From assembly GCA_937886715.1 (NCBI GenBank), contig CAKZZD010000022.1, positions 1-64,000 of the forward strand: a stretch of 64,000 bases of DNA, written 5' to 3'. The notes beneath the pieces are model-generated. The model was not told the origin of the DNA. It made no database searches and worked only from the letters and a program-made list of their open reading frames with translations. Positions within the stretch are counted from its first letter, which is position 1, and each line of letters opens with the position of its first letter. Shown here piece by piece: positions 25,263 to 35,500 of the stretch. A program made the position numbers and the translations under genes. The stretch comes from an uncultured Bacteroidales bacterium. GTDB lineage: Bacteria > Bacteroidota > Bacteroidia > Bacteroidales > P3.

Positions 25263-26570
25263 CTACTGAACTACGGTTATTTCAAGAAGGCGACGGGTGG
25301 TTGCCGTGATGCGGAAGCGGTTGTCGGCACGCAGTCCCACAACCCATACCACACGCCCGTCGGCATCAACAAGGAGATGCAAATAGGCTTTCTCGATACG
25401 GTTGAGCTTTATATCGGAAAGGTAGTCGCTGACCAGACGGAACTGATTCATGCCGAAGGGCATGAAGCGGTCGCCGGGTTCCCAAAGGCGAAGCGACAGG
25501 GGTTGGCGCACGGCATCGGCATCGACGACGATTGTGGAGGGCGACGACGGCAAGGCGAACCGGGTTGGAGGAAGGATGGAGTGGCGCAGGAGCGGAGGGG
25601 CAACTGATGTTTCGGCAGCAACAAGGAGACGATTGCGGTCGACAACCATTTTGTGTGTCGGGGACTGGAAAAGGCTTCCGGTACGGGGTTCCGGCATGAG
25701 CGAGAGGAGGTCGTCGATGGTGCTGGCATTGAATCCGAAGGGGCGCAACAATTCGAAGAGCAGGGTACGCTGCGGCTCCAACGCAGCGATGTCGTCAAGG
25801 GAGATGGACCACATGGGCAATTGGAGGCCCGGAATCGAAGGTTTGACAGGATGGATCAGGCGCGCGGCAAGCGCTTTGATATGGCTATCAAAGACCTGTT
25901 CTGTTTCAGCGAGCCGTTCGATGTTGCCAAGCATGACTTGGTCGACGGCGGGATAGATGTCCCGCAAGAGGGGCATGAGCTGCAGCCGGATGCGGTTGCG
26001 GCGGGCTTCGGTTTGCGTGTTGGTGTAGTCGTCGACGTATTCAAGTCTGTTGGATTCGATATAGCGGTTTATGTCGGAGCGGCTGAAACAGAGCATGGGA
26101 TGGACCACATGACCCGAACGGGGACGGATGCCATGCAAACCGGCGATGCCGGTGCCTCGGAATAGGTTGAGGAAAAAGGTTTCGACGGAGTCGTCGGCGT
26201 GGTGCGCAGTAGCCACCGCATTGTAGCCGTGAGTGGATATCAGGCGATCGAAGTAGTCGTAGCGCAGCACACGGGCGGCTTCTTCCACCGAGAGCCTGTG
26301 TCCGGAGGCATAGCTGAGGGTGTCAAAGTCGATAGTGTGGAAAGGCACTCCATAGGTGTCGGCCAGCCGGCGCACGAAATCCTGGTCACGTTCGGCATCG
26401 CCGGGGCGAAGATGGAAGTTGCAATGGGCGATTGCAAAGGAATAGCCGGCGCGATGCATCAAGTGCAGCATTGCCACCGAATCGCGTCCGCCGCTTACAG
26501 CAAGCAACACCTCTTGCTCTGGAGAGAAGAGGTGTTGCTTGTTGATATAGTCGCAAAAGCGTTGCAGCAT
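25263..26570 (-). CDS. tilS: tRNA(Ile)-lysidine synthase
   Basis: The 435-residue enzyme has the PP-loop SGGRDS at 26-31, the ATP/metal motifs ATAHHADDSVETFFLNLFRG and GLHGIRPRSG, a middle domain, and a C-terminal TilS-C domain (LRLWEPGDRFMPFGM). It makes lysidine at C34 of tRNA-Ile(CAU), an essential reaction. Its ATG shares one base with the stop codon of the giant gene upstream (TGATG), so its translation is likely coupled to an 11.8-kb secreted-protein gene. It converges with the plug gene with only five bases between the stops. Confidence 0.93.
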   Translation of the reverse strand: MLQRFCDYINKQHLFSPEQEVLLAVSGGRDSVAMLHLMHRAGYSFAIAHCNFHLRPGDAERDQDFVRRLADTYGVPFHTIDFDTLSYASGHRLSVEEAARVLRYDYFDRLISTHGYNAVATAHHADDSVETFFLNLFRGTGIAGLHGIRPRSGHVVHPMLCFSRSDINRYIESNRLEYVDDYTNTQTEARRNRIRLQLMPLLRDIYPAVDQVMLGNIERLAETEQVFDSHIKALAARLIHPVKPSIPGLQLPMWSISLDDIAALEPQRTLLFELLRPFGFNASTIDDLLSLMPEPRTGSLFQSPTHKMVVDRNRLLVAAETSVAPPLLRHSILPPTRFALPSSPSTIVVDADAVRQPLSLRLWEPGDRFMPFGMNQFRLVSDYLSDIKLNRIEKAYLHLLVDADGRVVWVVGLRADNRFRITATTRRLLEITVVQ

Positions 26571-29500
26571 CAGCGCAAGATCATTTTGCGCATCTGACGG
26601 ACACCATCGACCTCAATGCCGTAGTAGTAGACTCCAGCCGAGTAGTTGTCCATGTCGAGCATGATTGTATTGCTTCCGGCAGGATAGAATCTGGACTGCG
26701 AATGGAGCATGTGGCCCATGGCGTCCATCACGAAGAACTTGACTTGGGCGGCTTCAGGCAGAGTGAAGGGCACTGTGGTGCGGTTGGTGAAGGGATTGGG
26801 GAAGTTCTGGTCGAGGACAATCTGGCCGGCGTTGACATCAGGAATATCGTCGACATAGTTCTTGACGATGATGTTGGTGGTGGTGTTGTTGGCAGGATTG
26901 ACGTCGACCTTGAAGCTTGTGGTGTCGAGGGTGCAATAGCCCTGATAGTGGCGCATCGGGTCTTTGGGGATGGTGCGCGGACATTCAAGGGTGACGGTCT
27001 GTCCGGCTTCGATGCGGTGTCGTGTCGAGAAGGTGAGTCCATCGCTGTTGCCGTTGATGAGCATAATGAACTGATAGGTTTTGTCGATCAGGGCCACGTT
27101 GCCGATGTTGCGGACCTGGACGAAGACACGGCAGTCGTTGGAGGCACGTTCTTCGACGATAATGCCGAGCAGGGCAAGATCGATCTTCTGGGCCATGACG
27201 ACGTTAGTGGTGTCGTTGCTCGGGTCGTTGTCGCCAGCGGCTTTGACATATCCGGAGACGATGTCATAGCCGGCAGGACGGGTCTTGAGCTTGGTGGAGA
27301 AGACATGGTAGCCGGTTTCGAGAGCAGGCAACGGATATTCACGGCCGTAGATTTCGCGGACCATGGTGGTGGTGTCGTTGTCGATCCAGAAGCCGACTTC
27401 GAATCCATTGGCACCGCGAGCACCAAGATTATCGATCACCAATTCGAAGCGGACGCTGTCGTAGAGCGATTGGTCGACAACCACTCCGGCAGCTGCCAAA
27501 TCGGTGATGGAAGAGATGCCATGGAGGCGCTTGGTGATGGTGTCGTTGTAGATGTATTCGTTGCTGTCGCACTTGATGATGCCGACGATGTCCATCATGC
27601 CCATGGTAGCATGGAAGCGCTGACGGAAGGTGTAGTTGAAGTATTCGAGCGACGCTAGCGGCCGTCCGAGGATCTCTTCAAAGTCGATGTCTTCATCAAC
27701 GCGATTGACGCCATTGACAACATATGTGGCGCGGGCGCGAGAGATGGAGCTCTCACCGAAGTTGCGGATACGCATATTGACCACGACTGCTGTGTCGCCT
27801 GCGATGACACGCTCCAACGGAGTGATGAATGCTTCGGCAGCGATATCGTTTGCCAAGGGGGAGAGGACGAAATCGCGCGAGGTGGTGTCGTTGTCCTTGT
27901 AGTAGTCAAGGGGCAGATCGGTGAAGGCGGTGATGTTGAACGTGTCGGGGAAGATGTTCGTGATGATGAAGGGAGATTCCATCGTGAAGGTGTCGGTTTG
28001 ACCCGGTGGCAAGATGCAATTGAGATTGGTGACACGGGGCAGATAGATGCCATAGTGAGTGTATCCCAACTGGAGTGACCGGATTGTGTCGGAGCCGAAG
28101 TTTTTGACCACGACTTCGGGGTAGATGGTCTGTCCATACTTGGGCTCGACAGGTTTGGTGATGGCGATGACACCGACATCAATGCCACGCTGGGCACGGC
28201 CGATGACGAAGTCGTCGACTGCGCAACCTTCACCGAAGCTGGTGTTGGCGTTGGAGCCGATGGGGGTCTGATAGACAAAACGGAACTGGACCTTTTCCTG
28301 GAAGTTGCCCGAGATGGACTTGGTGCTGATCCAATAGCGCTGATAGGCGTTGCCAGCCGAGTTGCCGTCGAAGACTTTGTTTTCCGCGTTGTTGTACCAC
28401 ACGTCGGCCGAGTCGCCCTCGATCTTTGTCCATTTATTCTCGAAGTCGTAGTATTCAATGTGGAGCGAACTACCGTTGGTGAGGTTACGCACAAGGCGGA
28501 ATGACAAAGTGTCGGGTTTGATGACGGAGATGTCGATCACGGGACTGTAGAGGTAGCTCACATTGCCGCGGGTGCCGGTGACGATGGTGGAGGTGAGGTC
28601 GGTCGCCCATGCGTTGGGTTCCGAGTAGGCTCCGACAATACGCGTCTTGGCGGGCGTTCCGAGCTGCCAATAGTTGCGGGAGTATTCATTGTTGCCAGAC
28701 GGAGCATACCAATACAGGTTCTCGTCAAAGTTGTCCCTAAGGGTCAAGGTGATGACATGGAATCGGTTGTATTCGTAGAAAAGGCTGTTGTTGGTGGAGT
28801 CGAGATCTCCGTCGGATTCTTGCCAGATGTTGACCATAGTGGTGCCGAAGGGGAAAACGTGCTCGGGAAGGCTGACGAGTGTGCTGGCACCTGGCATCAG
28901 GGAGCCGGTCCAAACGAAGTCACCCATTGAGTTGTCGCCCGTTTCAAGGGCATCGTAGCGGTAGAAGATATGGACATTGGAAACATGTTCGGTGCCCTTG
29001 TTGGCCATGCGGAAAGTGATGACTCGCGAACTGTCGTTGACGGTGGAGCCTTCTTCACGGATCAAGTGGTTGCGCGGGGAGGCGATCTGGGTGAGAGCAA
29101 TGTCGTTGGCAAGAGGTTCTGGATCGATATGGAGCATAAAGTCGATCACATGGCCAGGATCCTCGAGGCAGGGATTGGGATTGCCGGTGCCAGAGCATGC
29201 GACGACACGCATTCTCATAAATCCATAGGAGGCTGTGTCGGGAATAGTCACTTCAGCACCAAACAGTTGGCCTGTGTAAAGGGTAGACAGGTTATAAGCG
29301 ATCTTTTCGTTGTCGGTAAACTCTCCGGAACGATCGTAGTCGATATAAACAGCGACATTGGCGGTTATGGCACGAGTGTCGTTCAAGGTAGACAGCATCA
29401 CGAAGACCGAATCAACAGTACCGCGGGTGAGGTGCAAGACCGGATATTCGGGATTTTGGTAGAGAGCCAAGTTATTGTAGGCACGACCGCTTGACAATGG

Positions 29501-32500
29501 CGGAATATCAAAGTCGATCTGGTTGAAGGCGACTCGCGAGATATTGAGCGACGCCTCAAGGGGGGTGGTGGGAGTGCAGTAGGTGTTTTCAGCCAACGAA
29601 CGGAAAGTGTAAGGGGCGCGGATGGTATCGTTGCGGCGGGTGCCGTCGGTGGCCAGATCGGTCCAAACAACCAATGAGTAGTTCTGGTTGGTGGTAGGCG
29701 TCGGTATGGTGAGGAGCGAATCGAAGGTGAATGCGTAGTTTTGGCCTCCGATGATGGGTTCGGTACAGATTTCGGTAACGTGCTGAAGGACTGTGTTGCC
29801 ACGCTTCAGCTCGTAAGTGACGGGGAAGTTGCTTTGTGTAGCCGTACCATAGTTGGCTATCTGGACACGAACAGTGTCGTTGCTCATATATACGCGCGAT
29901 CCGAGAGGAGCTAGTATTTCCTCGAAGGCGATATCGTTGGCGATACGCGGAGCCACATGCACGGTGACCGGGGAGAAGGCGCTGGCGCAACCCTTATCAC
30001 TCAGGCAGTTGAGGTAGTATGTGGAGTCGTGGAAATATTGGGGAGTGTTGCCCCAACGGGTAGACAGGAGGTAGTTGTTTCCTGTATAGAAAGGCGCCTG
30101 GAGGGAATCGCGATACCAACGGATAGGTCGCAGATTTTCCTGAGATGCTGTCACTGCGCCCCATGTACCATAGGCAAGGGTAGTGTCGTGGCCATCAGGC
30201 GGTGCGGGGGTGTACCATGAGTTGATGACAGGTGACGAGGATGTCGGGAGACCTGTTGAATCATTGGCGGGGATCACGTCGTACTGATAGTTGCACCATC
30301 CGTTGACACGGACTTTAATGTTGGCAGCAGTGTCGGTAGGATAGAGGTTGGCCGTTGTATTGAAAGTAAATGTACGCGAAGCATTTATAGGCAGGAGCGT
30401 CTCAAGCGTATGATATTCGCGGACAGTATCAACCATCGTCGGGATGTTAATCTTGTTGGCATTCGGATTGTTCGGAATAAAGTTGGGTGAATAGCCTTGG
30501 GTATGGTATCCCAATTCGACTGTTGAATTTGCAGGGATGTCTTTGAAGCCAGAGTTCTTGATCGTGATGGTGATTGTAGAATTCTGAAGGTAACATCCTT
30601 CCGGGGCCGTCATACGGACAGCTTCGAGGTTGAATGCGGGGGCCAGATAGATGGGGGTGGTCAGGTCGTTGTCTCGCATATTGGAATCGATGTTGACCAG
30701 AAGTACGACATGCAGGGTATGGGTGTCGATGATTCCAAGTGTGGTGGGCATCATAACAGAATCGGTCTTCAGGACAGAAGATTGGAAGGTGCCGAGGTTG
30801 CGGATGGGCGTGGTGGTCACGCTTTCATGGCCCTCGATATAGGCATACCAGCGGACGTTGGTTTCGGTGGCTATACCATTGTTGTAGAATGATGCTTTCA
30901 CAAGTACAGAGTCACCCTCGATGTTATTGGGCGCAAGCGCCGACAGCGGCATGGAGGGAGAGATGATTTCAACAATCGACATGTCATGATTGAGGCGAGG
31001 CATCTCATGGGCGCCGATAGTCGGAGCAGGAATCTGCGGCCGGGTAAAGCCATCGATGTCATCGGTGACATCGGTGTTGTACTGGGCCTTATCGACGAAG
31101 TTCGTCATCAGCAGGTGGAGGTCGTCAGGAGCGGTGAAGTAGGGGCGCTCGTTCAACGAACTACCATCGTCGCCGTTGGTTGTTTGGAGATCGGTCAGCG
31201 TGGCTTGCGGCGTGACCCAGTAGGCGATATATTCACAGTCGGTGTAATATACATTATAGTTGGAAGAGGTGACACTTGTGGGAGCCGCCACGTAGTATGC
31301 ATACAATCCACTCGCATTGGCGAAGATATTGTTCATCACCTGAATGTTGGTGGTGGTAGGCCCAGCATAGAAGGCGGTCGAGGTGACGCTGTTGGTCACG
31401 GTTGGGTTGAACACTGCCGGAGGCTGACCGGCATACACGCGCGCGGTATTATAGTATACATTAATATATGCACTGGAACTGTCGATATAGATACCTGAAG
31501 AGGGGGCCAGATTGCCAGCCGAAGCCGAACCGCTGGTGCTGATCATATTGTTCTTGACAAAGACCCACGAGCGACTAGTACCTTGGACATTGTTCAACTG
31601 GATGCCACGCTTACCGCCACTCTTGTCATCGATCAGGTAGACATGGTTGCGCTGGATTGTGACACTGCCATCGAGATTGGAAAGGCTCATGCCGATAAGC
31701 GGACGGCTATTGACACTGACGCCAGAGCGGATATAGTTAGACGTGATCTCAAGATTGGAGAGTCCACGGATTTCCAATCCGCGATACCAGAAATGAGTGA
31801 TATTGTTGTTGCGCAGAGTGAAGTTCGAATATCCTGTGCCGGTGGCGCGGAGCGAATAATAACCGCTGTCGATGGTATTGCCTTGGAGTGTGAGGTTGGT
31901 GACATCATCGCCAAGAACGATACACGATGCATTGACGTTGTTGATGGTTCCCTTTACACGGATTGTGTTGTTCAGCAGTCGGATATTGTCAGCGTTCTGC
32001 ATTACTAATGCGTGAGCATAGTTCACGTTGTTGGCCGTAGGACGCGCCTCTATTCTGATATTACTGATCACCACGTTGCTAGCGCCGTCGAGCTGGAACA
32101 CATAGTTGCTAGCCTGACTAGTGGAAGCCGTCAGCAACGGATTTTCGTCGCCTATGCCACGGAATGTCAGCGTGCTGACCGACGAAGAACCCTGAACATG
32201 GTTCAACACAACCTGTTCATTATAGGTGCCTGGCGACACATTGAAGATGACAGCGCCGTCAATACCCACAACGTTGAGCGTATCAATAGCAGCTGAGAAG
32301 GAATGGAAGTCTCCTGTATCAGTAGCGATAGAGTAAATTCCGGCACAGAATCTGACGAGGAACTGGATTGTCAACGTGTCGTTGCTGGCCACATCGTCAC
32401 CGGCAACCTTGACGACAGCCGTAACCGAGTGGCGGCCAGGCAACAGGGGTGTGTCGAACAGCTGATATGTAGACCTCTGACCAGGGGCAAGAGAGGTGGT

Positions 32501-35500
32501 GATGAGCGTGGAATCGTTGGCCGCGCCGTCAATGGAATAGACCAGCTTAATCTGATCCATCTGGTTGAGTCCCAAATTGCGGACATCGACATCCATCACC
32601 ACATTTCCGCACGAGTTATAAACTATGGTATCTGCGCCTTCTTGTTCATAGATGGCAGCATCGGTATTCGGTATGCCTATCAGATTGATCTCGATCGGAG
32701 AGAGCGATCCGATACATCCATAGTTGACATTGCTTAAGCGGATATTGGGGCGGTTGTTGCCTTTTGTGCCCGAACCGACAAAATCAACAATTGAAGGCGA
32801 GAGCTGCGAGGCATTGTTTTTATGGAGCGTGGTGTTCGATTTGGCCGTGTATTGGGTCTGCACGCCGGAAGTGATGGTTGAGCTGATCGAATGTGACACC
32901 TGGACCACAATGCTGGAGGTTCCGTCCCAGTTGAATGGGGTATCCAACTGATGAGAGACCCAAGTATGAACATCGGTCTGATACAATGACATCGAAGAGC
33001 GGTGATAGACCACCTCGGTTGGTTTCCAGGCGGAGTTGCCTGAGAAGATGGTGTCCGTGGTCAGGCCTAAAGCGATATAGTACTCGTCGAAGGTGACAGA
33101 GTCTCTTCCGGCCCAAATAGAATCCAGATGGAATGCCACTTCGGTGATCGGCCCTGCTTGCAATCCGGCAGCATTGAGCTCGGCTGCGGAGTAAATATAC
33201 TGCTGCTTTCCATACTTGCTGTTAGGCTGATACGGTGAAGGATAAGCTGTCTTTGATGTAAGAGTCGTGCCTGTACCGATTTGACCTCCGATTGACGTTG
33301 CCACAATATATCCTACGGCCATCGTCTGATTCGTATAGAGGATGTCAGTAATGTGAGTATATCCGGTATCAACAGGCTGCATGTCAGCATTGTACCACAC
33401 AGGAACGACACCAGAAGCAGGATGGTGCACCATCGTATCGCGCGTGGCATATGGAACATTCCTCACACTATCGTAATCAGGAATACCTGGTGTCATTCTC
33501 GACCATATTTCTGCATGCAGAGTATCGTTGGAATGTTGCGGATCACCCGCCACTGACGTAGCCCATACCGCCACATTAAACAACGAATCCGATGTCACAG
33601 TCAAGTCAAGCGGCTGGGTGAATGTATACGTGACACGACTTCTTCCGCCAATGCCTCCGGGAATATCTTCACTCACAGTCGCCCCGCCGGCGGAATAATT
33701 CAGAGTCAAGGAATTGATTGCCTGAGAACCATAGTTGACCACATCAACAGTCACATTCTCGACCCCCAGACCGCAGCCTTCGGGCAACTGCAGGTTTGAT
33801 AATTCAATATCAGCAGTAGGAGGTGCAATGATGGTCACGTAAGCCGTAGCAAACGATCCGGGACAGCCATTGTCGACATATCTTATCCATGACGGATTGT
33901 TACGGTCAAGGAACAATGGGTTGTCGTTCGTGGCGACAGTCCAGTCGGTCGAGTTGCCGTTGAATGCACTACGATAGAATCCGCCAGTGGTGTTGGTAGG
34001 CACCGTCACTCCGCTTCCAGTCCATACATAATTCGGCACATTCTGTGTCGACCATTTCACGGCTTGCGTCGAACTGGCCGTGATGACATCATTCAATGGG
34101 ATAGCATCTTCAACCACACCGCCTCGACGGTACACGAAACCAATATTGGCGTTGTAGTTGGGGGAAATGGAAGTGCCTGAATGGACCGTGGTGGGCATGA
34201 AGGAGGAAACGCCACCCGTCCACTGAACCACAACTGACTGGCCTGGGGCAAGGCTGATGTCGCCAAATGTAAATACCTTATTATTCAAGCTTGATGTCGG
34301 CGACACTGTCATCAGAGTGTCTCCTTGGAGATGCGCCGTGCCATCACCGACATTTGTCAGCTGAATAGCCACCTTTGTTCCATTAGCCATCCACACAGGC
34401 GTCGGGAAAGTCAATCCTTCGGTATTGTTGCTCTTTAGCAATTGCACTTGGGTAATACGCACGATGGGCATCTCTCGCTGCTGGCGGAAATAGAACTGCG
34501 TATCCATTCTAATAATATCTGTTGTCAGCGAGGGTCCAATGGCAATAGGATCCTCATCGTCCTGATTGGCGAACCAATAGATTTGCGACGGACGGTGGGG
34601 AGCTGAAGTGTTATTGTACACGGCCCAGGTGTCAACACCTGCCGTGGGGGTGATAGTTGCCGAGGTCGCGTAGCTGATAGGGACAGTGATATCTGTCGGA
34701 GCTGCTGGATGGTAGCGACTCACCACCGTGAACACATTCGTGTCGTTGGTCTGATTGGGGTCGCTAGCCGAAACCGTCCACACCTTGATGGTATAGGTGG
34801 CATCAAGCAAACCGTTCGGGGGAAGTTGAACGGTGGCCCCAGTATGATAGTCAATAGTGTCCTCTCCGGGTAACGCACGAGACACCGTCACGGTATGCGA
34901 CGGCAGATTGTTCACCTTGTAACCAATCGTCAGTGGCACCGTACCATTCGGGTCGTAAGCACTGACTCCGCTGTTTCTTACGCGCACAATCAGCTCCACA
35001 TTGTCTGGCAATGCACAATTGTCCGCAGCCGGCTGAACCAAAGCCTCTGGCTCAAAATCATAGAACAGCGAAGAGAACTCAAAAGCGCCCGGGCATGTGG
35101 CCACGGTGCTTCTCAACGTGTCGAACATGTCCACCGTGACTTGCGGGAATGGAACACCGACACCTTTTACAAGGCGGCTGTAGGTTCTCAGGTCAACCAG
35201 TGATCCGTTCAAGAATCCCGGATTGACACTTGCCGACAGACTATCCATCGGCACGGCAGCCTGCCATGCAGACAAATTGCTGTAAGAAGTACCAGAATAA
35301 CGGTTAAGAGTCTCGCTCAAAGAGTAGTAGATATTATTACTCACCGTATTCGAAGTCGCATCACCAGGGATAAAGTTGAACGCATAGTTGACATCATCAA
35401 ACGAAGCCACAATATTGTTGATAAAACGGCTATTTGTGATGGTGCCACCACCGAACGTGGCTGCTGCAATATTGTTGCGCATGGGGGCGGTCATCTTGAC